Below are positions 47,633 to 59,040 of a DNA stretch of 64,000 bases, one piece after another. A program made the position numbers and the translations under genes. The stretch is from Acanthacorydalis orientalis (lineage: Eukaryota; Arthropoda; Insecta; Megaloptera; Corydalidae): assembly GCA_034766995.1 (NCBI GenBank), contig CM068315.1, positions 17,966,010 through 18,030,009 on the forward strand, in the 5' to 3' direction. The first letter of the stretch is position 1, and each line of letters opens with the position of its first letter. The notes below the pieces were generated by a model. That model saw only the letters and a program-made list of their open reading frames with translations, ran no database searches and was not told the DNA's origin.

Positions 47633-48957
47633 CGAGGGTCGGTTGATAAGTTTTTCTTCTATGAGATGGTTCCACCATTCATTTACTAATGTCACGGCTA
47701 TCAAGTGTTACTTTTCAAATTAGCATAGGTGAAACTTCAGCCAGAACCGACGCGTTGTTCACGTTCTACAGATGTTTGAAGCGAGCATTGTAGCAGTTGC
47801 CGTAAAAATGGAAAAAAAATAGTTCTATGCAATGCAATGCAAATATAACATTTTTATTTGAGACAGTGGACGGCCGCCCAGATTAAAGCGGAGGTGGATG
47901 CAGTTCATATGGACTCTGCACCAGTGTTAAAGATTATTTATTTGTTGATAAATGAGTTTAAACGTGGCCGAAGATCCACTGATGATAAAGCGCGCTCTGG
48001 ACGCTCAGTTAAGGTCTCCACGACGGAAATAGATGAAAAAATCCATGGTATAGTTATGGAAGACTGCCGAGGTAAGACTGTAGGCATCTCAACTGAATAA
48101 GTGAAAATGAGATTTCGAGATTTCTGAGACTGTATGCATTTCTACAGAACGAGTGTACAGTATCTTGCACAAAAAATTGCACATGAAAATGCTGTATGCG
48201 CAATGGGTGTAGCGATTTTTGACTGTCAATCAAAAACGCATACGAAAGGACATTACAACCCAGTATTTAGCGATGTTTAATCGCAACCCGCGGGCCTTTT
48301 TGCATCAATTCGTCACCGTGGAACATGAATACTTGACTGCACACCTGAGTCAAAGCATCAGTAAAGAAGTGGACAACGACTCGTGACAGTGCGCTGAAAA
48401 AGGCGAATATCGTTTGGTTGGCTGGGAAGGTGATGGCCATTGTTTTTTTTTTGAGATTACCAAAATATCGTCTTGATCAACTACTTAAAGAAGAGAAAAC
48501 CCATAACAGAAGCCTAATATGGAACATTACTGGACTGTTTGAAAAAGATCTGAAACAAAAACAGCCAACATTGGGGCACGAAAAAGTTTTCTTTCACCAG
48601 GACAAAGAACCGTCCCACAAATCGACCGTCGCAATGGGAAAATGCACTATTTAAGCTTCGAATTGATACCTTATCCACCCTATTTTCCGTATTTGGCTTC
48701 GTGCGAATATTTTCTTTTCCAAAACTTGAAAATTTGGTTCAGTGGGAAGAAATTCCCGACGAATGACGATATCATCCCTGCTGTCATGCGCATTTTGGAG
48801 TCTTTGAGAAAAGTTACTTTTCCGACGGAATAAAAAAATTTAAACTCGCTGGACCAAGTGTATAGCTCTCAATAGAGACTATGTTGAGAAATTAAATCGA
48901 TTTTTTTTAAAAAAAATATGTTTAATTTCCTTTTTTCTATACTTATCACCACCCTCT
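47633..48957 (+). mobile_element. Mariner with 'cgagggtcgg-ttgataag' TIRs, full length but decayed
   Basis: 1325 bases with left TIR cgagggtcggttgataag and right inverted cttatcaccaccctct, and TA at 47631-47632 and 48958-48959. It is the longest member of the family also found at 14913 and 33405, and has the same 5' untranslated landmarks (atggttccaccattcattta, cacggctatcaagtgtta). Confidence 0.9.
47808..48833 (+). pseudogene. DD34D mariner transposase pseudogene
   Basis: Frame 47858-48100 encodes the helix-turn-helix region (WTAAQIKAEVDAVHMDSAP, then EFKRGRRSTDDKARSGRSV, then EKIHGIVMEDCRGKT). A shifted frame gives a D1-region remnant (AFLHQFVTVEHE) where the Asp of DETW is lost. Frame 48418-48654 carries WLAGKVMAIVF, DLKQKQPTLGHEKVFFHQDK with D2 kept, and EPSHKS. 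Frame 48642-48833 has HYLSFELIPYPPYFPYLASC followed by EYFLFQ. The third catalytic position is Glu here rather than Asp, and YSPD has become YFPY. At least three frameshifts make it inactive. Confidence 0.83.
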
Positions 48958-51279
48958 TACTTTAATATATCGATATAATGGAAAACCCTGCAAAAAACTA
49001 CCTGAAATGACTTCTAATTGAAAATTGAACTTACAAAATGTATTTCAGTTTTTCTCAATAGTTGTTCTTAAGATTGGTTAATTGTCAGAATGAATAACAG
49101 TTTGATTGATATTTTCATAGAATTAAACTTTTGTTAAATACCTAACGGAGATCTTTAACAGAAACACTTTTATTTCAAATAAGAACTTGTTTATTGTGAT
49201 ATTTTCCAGAATATAGTAATTACACTGAATTCATGTCATAGCTATGATTAATTTATCCGAGATGTTTCAATCATGGTTTCTCTTTAGAAATATAGATCTA
49301 AAAAATTAAACATAACAAAAAAAATTAAAAGATCTAATAAAAGAAAACATTTTTATAGTTTCATAATACAATCAGAACAGCAGTAGAAAAATTTTAATCA
49401 ATAGAACTACATGCGAAAATCGGACAGTACAAGTACAACAAAATATCACACATATGGCTGACGAAGGAACGCGGCTATACAAAAACCCTTGTACACCGTC
49501 CGAATCACACAATTAATTTATGACATTTTACATAACTCGACCAGAAATTATTTGTATAGAATTCGTTCCAAATAAACATATAAAACTCGAAACTAATTTC
49601 AGAGAGAGCGACATCGATTCAATTTAATGTAATGCACAGTAGTTATGATTACTTTTTATTGTTACGTCAATTCAGTTTTCGACAACCGTAAACAGCAATT
49701 TAATAAAATTGAAAAATAAACTCGACAAACAACAACAACAAAACTTTATGACAACACGTACATTTCCATGTAGGAAAATTCCATTTCGTTATTTTACTAA
49801 ATAATTATTAACCACGTTTTTTTACACATTTTTTAAAGATTTTCATGTCCAGAAAGTTGCACATGAACGTTTTCAAAAAAAGTATATATATATGTATATA
49901 TATACATATGTAAAAAAAGAGAGGAGGGAGAGAGGTAATTATTCAAGAAACTGTTCGAAACGAAAATATTATTTTCATTTTAAAGTATTATAAATTAAAA
50001 CCAAACTTATAACATAAAAAGAATATTTTTAACAGTTCATCATTTAAAGAAAATGTTTAATAATTTACTGATCAATAACGTGATATATTATTTATTGAAA
50101 TTAACTTTTTGGATACTTCTCCAATATGTTTATGTGAGAACAGCTTTGTTTTTATAACCAACATTGAAATATTTTTAATTTTATCATTTATTTTAGAAAT
50201 GTGTACTATTAACACTTTAAATATTCTCTATTTTAAGTTTATAAGAACATTGTTGTACAATTTATTTCATTGTTCCCAAACTGAATGTCATAATTCTTCA
50301 ATTTTATTTTTCGCACCTTTCGATAAAATAATTCTACATTTAAAAATGATGTACAGATGTTCAAACAGGTTAAGATTAGATAAATGAGAAAAGTATTCTA
50401 AATTGTTTCGACCTTTTTCTTACAACCATGTTTTTTTATTATTTTGAATTTATTTACGATCTAGCATGAATTTAAATTTCTTGAGCAGAATCCTCGAATC
50501 AAAATTTCGAAAAACTTGCCAAAATTAAATCTTTTAAGTCTTGAAAACAATTTATGAGTTTCTTCATTATTCTAATAATTTTTTAAGAACAGTTCTTAAT
50601 CTACTAGTTATGAAATAAGCTAACATCCTTAAGAAGCATCTGCTAAATTTGAAATTTTTTGTAATTTAGCGTCATTGACTCCTTTTTTGTATCAATCAAT
50701 GTTTAATTACGTTGATCAAAGTTAATTAAAGTGATTTTTGTTTCACTTTATCAAATAACTTAAAATCATTATTTTCCCTATGAAATTATGTATTTTTCCG
50801 GAAAGTCCAGTTATTTTATTTTATAAATATTGATAATAAGAAGTACTATAATTATATGTCTTGATAATTTTGGTTTCGGAGAATTAATTATTTCTACCAT
50901 AATTATCTTCTACTTTTGTAGCTAATGTCAAGCTATCTCAGTCATCCTCAGGTAACTTGTTGATAATATTACATTAACAATCTATCAAGAGAGAATAGAC
51001 CAAGAGATGAAAGTAATCGTGGCAAATAAATAAGTTGTTTACACAGCTTATCCCGCCAGGATAATACAATTTACCATAAATTTAATTTTGTTATATTTAA
51101 TGAAATATTTTCATTTTTACATAGAATTAATTATAATAGAATATAAAATGAGAAAAATATTATTTCAATAGACTCACTGCTTAAAATGTTTCTCATTCTA
51201 GCTACAGAAAACGAATTTGAATAAAACTGTTCACACTTCGTCTTACACTGTTTCTTAAATAATGTTTACTAATCAAATA
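48958..51279. other. AT-rich non-coding interval
   Basis: A CpG-bearing patch lies at ~49400-49790. A short tatatatatgtatatatatacat tract is near 49884-49909. The 92-codon frame at 50109-50387 (plus) has no domain and looks random. No gene supported. Confidence 0.5.
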
Positions 51280-52398
51280 TTGGTTGCCTAATAAGTAATG
51301 TCGATTTTTTTCGTAAGAGATCGTTTCTACTCTTTTTAAAACAAAATATAATTCGTCACCTATAAAACGCATGTACAGTCTAAAATCTGGAAACTTGTAA
51401 CTGAAAAAAAATATTTTTAACTTGTAATTGAAAAAAATCATTATTTTTAGTTAATTTTTTTAGTGTTTCCTTTGATTTGAAGATGAACAACGAGAAGATG
51501 TATTTTCAACATTTTCATTCAATTATGCTTTTTTATTTTCACACAGGTAAAAATGCGGTATAAACACCAAAAAAGATTTCTGATGTGCATGATGATGGTT
51601 CTGTAAATTAAAGAATGGTACAAAGATGGTTCAAAAAGTTTAGAAGTTAAAAGAAATTTAGTCGATCGAATTTCAGCTTGCGATTCATTGCTGAAACGCA
51701 ATAAGAACGAACCATTTTTGAAGCGGATTGTTACTGGGGATAAACAATGGATTGTCTACAATAATGTGACATGAAGAAGACATTGGAGTAAACGAGGATC
51801 AGCCTCGTTAATTTCTTCCGAAGCCGGTTTATATCTTAAGAAAGTTATGTTATGTGTATGGTGGGATTGGAAAGGGGTACTGTTTTATAAGTTCCTGCTG
51901 CTTAATCAAATCATTAATTCTGATAAATACTGGTCACAATTGGATAGAATGAAGAAAAACATTAAGGAAAAACGACCAGAATTTACCAATAGGAAAAGAG
52001 TAGTTTTCCACCGAGATAACGCAAGGTCACATGTATTTTTACAGACTCGACAAAAATTGAGAGAGCTGAATTGGGTTATTTTTATTCAGCCACCATATTG
52101 AATTGTCCACCGTATTCACTGAACCTATCACATCACATTTACACTTATTTCGTTCTTTGTAAAATTCCCTTAATGGGAAAATTTTGGATTCTTTAGAGGC
52201 CCGTGAAATGCATGATTCGAGATTTTTTGCTGATAAACATTACAAATTCTAGGAGGATGATATTATAAAACTGCCTACAAGATGCCAAAAAGTCATTAAT
52301 CATAATCCTTAATACATTATTTAAAAAAGTTTTCTATAATAAAAAAAATGACTGAGACATTTACTGAGAAATCCGACATTACTTATTGGTCAACCCAA
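51280..52398 (+). mobile_element. Irritans-type mariner, near full length
   Basis: 1119 bases; left TIR ttggttgcctaataagtaat, right inverted attacttattggtcaaccca, with TA at 51278-51279 and 52399-52400. The TIRs differ by a few substitutions. About 100-150 bases are missing compared with a complete mariner, mostly from the N-terminal coding part. Confidence 0.88.
51540..52290 (+). pseudogene. Mariner transposase pseudogene (irritans type)
   Basis: Order of motifs: a helix-turn-helix remnant (VQRWFKKFRS-like); DRISACDSLLKRNKNEPFLK; RIVTGDKQWIVYNN with D1 at 51739-51741; and an open block from 51847 with MLCVWWDWKGVLFYKF, KNIKEKRPEFTNRKRVVFHR and DNARSH, D2 at 52015-52017. D1 and D2 are 92 codons apart in one frame, as expected. 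The D3 region is altered: the PPY motif occurs twice (52089 and 52110 areas), a stop lies between, and the SPSDYHLF block reads SHHIYTYF, so the third Asp is lost. The C-terminal part is unrecognisable after ~52250. Confidence 0.82.
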
Positions 52399-52508
52399 TA
52401 TTTACAGGATACACATGATTCAACATGCTATCAGTAAATTACAAAGAGTTTTGCTCTTTAAAGCATTAATTATGTATTTCTTGTTCTATTTCAATTCTAT
52501 AAATGACT

Positions 52509-52650
<142 letters not shown>

Positions 52651-53947
52651 GATGTATATGTATGTCTGTACATACTTTCGTATATGCATGTTTGAATCCG
52701 TATGTGATCAATACGAAACTATAGTTGTGAAGGTATATTTACGAAGAGAAACCAATATCAAATCATAACTTATATATTGAAATTTAAATTAAATTGAGTT
52801 TTAATTAATTTGAAACAACATTTACAAGCGATTTACAATTCGAAAACGGGCATTCGTTCGTATGTAAACAATTGCAAACGCGGTGTATACAACACAGCCC
52901 TGCGTTATATTGGGGGGTTCAGACGACTGAATAAACACTATACAGCTACGTTTTGTAGTACCGTACAGATAGACCGTACAAACGTACGTACATACATACA
53001 TACATTCACTCAGAGAGACACATGTGTAGATAAATAGAGACGCAACTCAAAAACAAAATAAAACGGTGTGTGGATTCAGAGAGGGTGAATACGTGAACAT
53101 GTAGTTCGCTTATAATAACATACAGTTTTATTCATTCGCATTTGGTCGCCGCTTGTAATTTTTCTTTTTGAAGTGAAAACGTATCTTCAGAATGTATTTA
53201 GAAAAACGTAAGTCTGTGTTGTTTCTTACACAAATATCGTAAAAATCATAATTCGAATATTGGACTCTGACGAATTTCCAACAGCAAATAAACTCAAAAA
53301 TGATAACAAAAAAATATGTACTATCCGATTACTTTGACGACTTTTTATCGAAAATAGAGAATCTCTTATGTTTATGACTGATATTAAAATATGTTACATG
53401 TATTTTTTATCCATAATCATATTTCAATGAAATAGTTTTTTGATGCATTTTAATATAATTGGATTTGTTTATTATAAGAATATAGTGATGCATCCAAGTA
53501 TTACAAATAATATTAGAATAAAAATAATTACCTAATAAAGACGTGTACAGAAAGGTTGGAGAATTGAACTATTTCAAACGCAGGATCTGAAAGGTTTTCT
53601 ACAGATGTAACTGTACCAGAAATAAATTCTATTTATTAAAATTATTTGTTATAACACTGAACAAAATTGAATTATTTTTTACGTTTACATTTTTTATACA
53701 AAATTTAAAAATTTAGTAAAATTCAAAAGTGTACTTATGCCAAAAAAACTTTCTACCATCATTTTGCATCACATATTGTATCAAGAAATAATTTGTTAAA
53801 TTTATGAACAAAAATAGGAATTGTTTGAAATCTATACATTACTTTTTTCATTTTTTTCTGATTAGAAAGTGGATAAAATATATTTAACAAAAATATGATT
53901 TTATTTTAATATACTTTTCTGTCTCCCTGTTATTTATTGCTCTATGT
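52651..53947. other. Non-coding interval
   Basis: A higher-complexity patch at ~52800-53110 includes a (catacata)n run near 52990. One open frame (52810-53037) has no domain. The rest is AT-rich. Bases 53940-53947 (ctctatgt) are the target duplication of the next element. Confidence 0.5.
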
Positions 53948-54729
53948 CAGGAATCCACAAACTGCGGCGCGGGCCCAATCCGGCCCGCAAAAGATTGTTA
54001 AGTGGCCCGTAGACACGTTAGATATTATTAGAGACCGTTACATTGGTCGACCGTTTACTGATGGGAGTTTGTTAAAAAGTGTGTGCTAGCAATATCTGAA
54101 TAGGTATGTTATGATTCAGTGGGAACAATTTGCAGGTATAAGCTTATATTTAAGTAATTACAGCAATATAAATACTTTTGCAAAAAAATGATGTCCATAT
54201 TCGCTATCACGTATATTTGTGAACACACATTCTCCTGAATGAAGTATATTAAATAAAAAAAATCGCTCAAAGAAGACAAATAACCATTTGAAAGATGTTT
54301 TAAAAATAGGTGTTTCGAACCAGACACAAAATATTAAAAAAATAACTCAAAAATCAACAAATCAGTCTCATCATTCACATTAGTGCTTTTTAATACTCGT
54401 ATCATTCTTGAGGTATTGAGTTGATACTATTTTGATTCTTGCGACATTTCTTTAAAACTACATGTAAGAAAAAAATGTTTTTTTTATTTTCTTATGCCAA
54501 TTTTCTTGCAAAACAACCTTCACTTATCCATATTTAATTATTGTTGCGTATATTTGGTATATTTGCATTCTTTGATTTTCTTACGAATAAAAACTCTTCC
54601 ATTTACTCATTTATAAGTATGGTATGTATAATTAAAGGAAAATAAAATAGATGTTCTTTTAGACTCGGCCCGCTTAGCACTTTCCATGTACTTATGTGGT
54701 CTTCCTCTTAAAATGTTTCAGGACCTTTA
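53948..54729 (+). mobile_element. hAT element, internally deleted, with perfect 8-bp TSD
   Basis: 782 bases starting caggaatccacaaactgcgg, with the sub-terminal gcgggcc...cggcccgcaaaa motif typical of many hAT elements. It ends aaatgtttcaggaccttta after an inverse-like tcggcccgct motif (54664-54673). Both flanks are exactly ctctatgt (53940-53947 and 54730-54737). It holds the remains of the transposase C-terminus but none of the N-terminal two thirds, so it is a deletion derivative. Confidence 0.85.
54174..54340 (+). pseudogene. hAT transposase C-terminal dimerisation domain remnant
   Basis: Plus-strand translation in one frame gives FAKKMMSIFAITYICEHTFS, then MKYIK, KKSLKEDK, PFERCFKNRCFEPDTKY, with internal stops. 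This is the hAT dimerisation block, whose usual form contains TYxCEQxFS followed by KxNKSKxRSxLTDxHL. It resembles the GTF2IRD2/FAM200-like branch more than the ZBED-like relic at 22446. Stops make it non-functional. Confidence 0.72.
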
Positions 54730-54737
54730 CTCTATGT

Positions 54738-55809
54738 GAATCATTGAAGCCCTACACATGAATATTTTTCTATAAGTTTCGACTTTCATTATCTTTAAGT
54801 AAACTTCAAACTCTTCATAGTAATAGAATTTAATGTTATACAAGTACGTAGTTTTCAGAATTTGTACAAATGTTTATACATTGGATTTCTGAATATAATT
54901 AAATTTCCGTCGAATGAAATATAAACAATGAGGATTTGTTGAACTTTTGTGACCAATAAAATTTTGTGATTTGTGGAATGAAAAAGAAGTAATTTTTGAA
55001 AGTAAAAAATTGGGTTCATTAAAAAACGTTTAGGTCAATTTTGTGTATGTGGATATGAAGATTTACACTATCTTAATCTGTATAATCATAAGATTTTTTT
55101 GAGACTTTTTATTGACTATGTAAAATACTAACTCTTGAAAAGTATCAAAATACCCTGTATGTAAATACAATTTAATATATTCACTTATTAGATATTTGTA
55201 ATGAAGAATAAATATACAAAGATATCTTTTCATTTTATTGTATCGTCATTATTTATGTTTTTATAGACATTCAATTTATTATTTATTAATACTGCTACGG
55301 TATATGAATCATTTTAGTTTCTATAAAACGATTGGTCATTCTAATGTATTATTCATATACTTCGCAAATATCATTCAATCTCTTAAAAATGGATATAACC
55401 TTAGAGTTAACCGACATAAATCGATTAATGTTTCCTTACATATTTATACATTGAAAAAGTCCGTAGATGCTTTACAAACTTTACGAGATATTTCAATATT
55501 TTGCTGTTTAATAATTTATATAGTCGACTAATATATAATAAAATGAAATTTCGTCGAGATGAAAGAATTCCGTTGTAATTATAAGCAGAAACTTGCAAAT
55601 ACTTTGAAGTCGTTTATCGAGAAAATTGACAGACTTTGTTAATACGATTCGAGATTTAATAAACACTGTTGTTATGAATCTTTATATAACAAATACTCTT
55701 TGATTTAATTATAGTGCGATAAGGTTGAAATTGAAATAACAAATGGATTAAGGAGAAGAAAATTGATTCAATATTTTGTTCTGATGTAACAGTGTGGATA
55801 TTTCCAAAA

Positions 55810-55860
<51 letters not shown>

Positions 55861-56992
55861 TAACTAGATACAAGAGAGAATCGAAGTTTCTGACCATCTG
55901 TTATTTACCATCGAGAGTGATAGCATCTCGTCTTTTGCCAATTTACATTTCTATTGTAAACCACACAAGCCCGTAAGCGCGGTTGAATTGTTCTGAATAT
56001 AGAACAATAGATAATTGTCGGGCGTAACATAAATATCAACTTGGAATTTCGGTGGCTGCAGATTCGCAGTGAATTTGTGTCGCACTGTCGACAGAGACAC
56101 ACTGATGTAGACGTTCGATCGGTGCATAAGCAGCTCCTACTTCATCTGGACAATCAAATATGATGGGACGTCGAAACTCGACGAGGCAACGAAGCTTAAG
56201 CTCCGTTTGAATAAATTGAATTTTTATTTGTTCCCACTCTCAGTTATTTAACCAAGTTTGAACAAATGTTTTCAGAATGTTCAACAAACCTGATCGTTCA
56301 CTGTCATGTCAGAAACACGGCAGTTTTCCGCGTTTTTACGCATTTCGAGTTTCTATTATTGTTTTCATATTTTGCGTTCCTTTCCTTCTCCTGTATGTGT
56401 GTGTTTGAATGTGTATGGATGTACTTTTTTAAATATAAAACATTCATTGCATTATTTATTCGAGCGACTTTTATGATTTGCGCATTGTGAAGGCATTCGT
56501 ACAAATATTTATATAATATAAAGACAATATATATGGACAGAAAGAGGGAGCTAGAAAGAACTATTTTTTAAAAAATATCATTTCGCATAATTTAGTATTT
56601 AATATAGACTCATGATTAAAACAATAGTCACAATGAATATATGAAATTTATTTCAATCTCTTCTTAAATTCGCTTATATTTATAAACTAAGAATATGAAA
56701 TGAGAATTAAACTATTAATTAGTCTGAAATTTTTTATTTTACACATAAATCCGTTTTAACACTTTAAAATATTCTATTTTTGTACATAAATTAATAATAT
56801 TTAAATTGCTATTATGAATGTAAATATTTTTAAAATTAATTCCCATTTTTAAAAAGTATCCTTTAAAACAAAAATTAAATACAACCGTTTTCTCAACAAT
56901 GCTTCTTTAGATCTTTTAACTTAAAATAGAAATTTAAAATTGAGTAAATTTCACTATTAGTAAAACAGTTTAAATTTCATTTACATAAACGT
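54738..56992. other. Non-coding interval
   Basis: AT-rich to about 55800. A CpG-bearing patch at ~55870-56480 has open frames on both strands without domains. The 97-codon frame at 55238-55531 (plus) has random-looking composition. No gene supported. Confidence 0.45.
55815..55858. repeat. (TA)n microsatellite
   Basis: 44 bases of TA repeat. Confidence 0.96.
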
Positions 56993-57010
56993 GTATATAT
57001 ATATATATAT
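56993..57010. repeat. Short (TA)n tract adjacent to a mariner end
   Basis: 18 bases of TA repeat immediately before the gta target site of the mariner fragment at 57014. Confidence 0.85.
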
Positions 57011-57013
57011 GTA

Positions 57014-57320
57014 TTAGTTTGGTGCAAAAATAATTGCGGTTTTTACGTATCGAGTATAAAAATCACATATATCAGTTAAAAATTATATTTATTGATCAAA
57101 ATAAGATCATTGGCTTGCACACATTTCTCCCAATGGGAAACAAGTTTGTTTACTCCTACAAGATAGAGTTCTGGAGTCCTGGAATTATCGAATTCATCGA
57201 AAGTACTCTGAGCTGATGCTTGATCTTTGAAAACTTTCTCTCGTAGGAAATTACCCATATGTTTAAAAAAATGATAATCTGTCCGAAACAGGTCCGGAGA
57301 ATAAGGTGGTAAGGTGTGTG
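57014..57320 (-). mobile_element. Cecropia-type mariner, 3' fragment
   Basis: Starts with TIR ttagtttggtgcaaaaat after TA (57012-57013). On the minus strand it encodes LPPYSPDLFRTDYHFFKHMG with D3 intact, then NFLREKVFKDQASAQSTFDE, then LVGVNKLVSHWEKCVQANDL before the 3' end. This last block is open and close to the family norm. The copy stops abruptly upstream of PPYSPD at about 57320, where atatatatatac follows, so everything 5' is missing. Confidence 0.85.
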
Positions 57321-57512
57321 AAATATATATATACACTTTAAAGTAACCCTTTTTAATCAACCTTACGTATAAATGGAATAAATTTATCAGATATTTTCAA
57401 TTTGTTCTACTAACTTTAAATTATATTTTCTTAAAATATATTTTGTAAATTAGCGCTTTAAAAATGTAAAACATAAATAGATTACATGAGATTTTTTTCT
57501 CTATTTCAATTA

Positions 57513-58000
57513 TTAAGTTGGTGCAAAAATAATTGCGGTTTCTACGTATCGAGTATAAAAACGCATTATCAGTTAAATATTATATGTATTAATCAAAAAA
57601 AAAGACAATTGGCCTACACATATTTCTTCCAACGGAAAACAATATTGTTTATATACGATAGAACTCTGGAGTCCTGGAATTGACAAATTCTTCGAAAACG
57701 CTTTTAGCTGATGTTTGATATTTGAAAACCTTCTTTCTATAGGAAATTACTCAAATGTTTTAAAAAATAATAATCTATCGGAGGCAGAACTAGAGAATAA
57801 GGTGGTGAGGTAATGTACCATAACCCAGTTCATTCATTTTTTTTAAAGTCATTTGTGAGATTTGTGGTCGTGTGTTCTCATGACATAGAATTGGTCCTCT
57901 TAGGCTTACTAATACTGGCCGTAATTGATGCAACTTATCATGCATTTTTTCAATTTCCTGACAATATTTTTCTGTTGATATTGTTTCACCAGAATTTAAG
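57513..58000 (-). mobile_element. Cecropia-type mariner 3' part, joined to another transposon
   Basis: TIR ttaagttggtgcaaaaat after TA (57511-57512). The minus strand encodes NSGETISTEKYCQEIEKMHD, KLHQLRPVLVSLRGPILCHE (D2 has become Glu: CHEN for HHDN), QMTLKKMNELGYGTL and a decayed C-terminus. Mariner similarity ends at about 58000, inside the codons for LNPGETI, and the sequence passes without a gap into a different transposase (58001-58990). It is the same sub-lineage and orientation as the fragment 190 bases to the left. Confidence 0.85.
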
Positions 58001-58988
58001 ACTCTACTCTTCAAATACCCCAAAGAAAAAAAATCTATAGAAGTTGAATCGCATGATCTCGACGGGCAATTGATGTCACCGTTTCATAAGATCACGTAGC
58101 CTGGAAATTTTGTGCGCAGTAGCGCAATTATTTCAGTTGCTATGTGACTGGCGGTACCATCTTGATGAGACCAGAAATCTTTGATGTCCAGATCACCCAA
58201 TTGGTCCCACAAAAAGTTCGTTATTATGCTTCGATATCAAACTGAATTGATTTTAACAGCGTTCTTCTCATCATTTTCAAAAAAATACAGGCCAATTACG
58301 CCTTCATGGCAAGTCACACCAAATCATCGCTATTCGAAAAATCTTTGTTGGATTTTCCAATCCTCAAGTGCGTCAATTTTTGTTGTTTACGAATTTATTG
58401 AGGTAAAAATACATCTCATCACTAGAGATGATTTTCTCGAAAAATCCACTCCTTGTTCACGTATCTATTCGGAAAACTCACGACGCTGTTGATGGTATTT
58501 AGGCTTTAAATCTTGTCTTATTTGGATTTTGTAAGCGTGTAAATACAAATCTTTGTTAAAATTCTCTATATAGTAGAATACGAAAAATCCAATTGCTGTG
58601 ATGGTCGATATGTCCGCTTCCTCGGCCACATTTTCAAGAACAATAGCAATATTCTCATGCGAGAGACCTGCACGAGCATGCTGAAGTGTTCTAATGTTTG
58701 CTACTAACCCAGTTTATTTGAATTTTTTGATCAAATTCTAAATTGTGCGCGCAGAAGGTCGATTTTATTATATACCAAATTATTCACGTAGAGCTCGATG
58801 TGCACTTTTCCTCCAACGCCTATTTTCATAACAGGCTACGATAATTGTAACGTGCTATTCCGTCGTGTATTGTTCCGTGATTAATTTTATACACGTTTCT
58901 ACTCTACAAAAGCCAGTTTAACATTGACAAATATTTTGACGTTCGTAGAATATTCACTGTTATACGAAAACTCACCTTGAATCACCCT

Positions 58989-58990
<2 letters not shown>
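58001..58990 (-). mobile_element. Tc1/mariner-superfamily element (DUF4817/DDE_3 type), 3' truncated
   Basis: Minus-strand fragments in order: CYENRRWRKSAHRALRE, NRPSARTI and IKKFKXTGLVANI (helix-turn-helix); LSHENIAIVLENVAEEA; LHAYKIQIRQDLKPKYHQQR, REFSE, a D1 region like SLVMRCIFTSI (Asp lost); then LACIFLKMMRRTLLKSI. In another frame come YRSIITNFLWDQLGDLDIKD, FWSHQDGTASH with D2, ALLRTKFPGYVI, NGDINCPSRSCD with D3, then a decayed FFLWGYLKSRV. This is the layout of transposases often annotated in insect genomes as DUF4817 plus DDE_3. It breaks at GYLKSRV, where mariner sequence begins. The 5' end (aagggtgattcaaggtgag, inverted) abuts a TA repeat at 58991. Confidence 0.75.
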
Positions 58991-59038
<48 letters not shown>

Positions 59039-59040
59039 TA
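58991..59040. repeat. (TA)n / (GTAT)n microsatellite
   Basis: TA repeat of about 35 bases followed by gtatgtatgtat, directly against the end of the DUF4817/DDE_3 element. Confidence 0.94.

Noticed and set aside
50109..50387. 92-codon frame
   Set aside because: Random AT-rich composition, no motif, and not preserved by any visible gene context.
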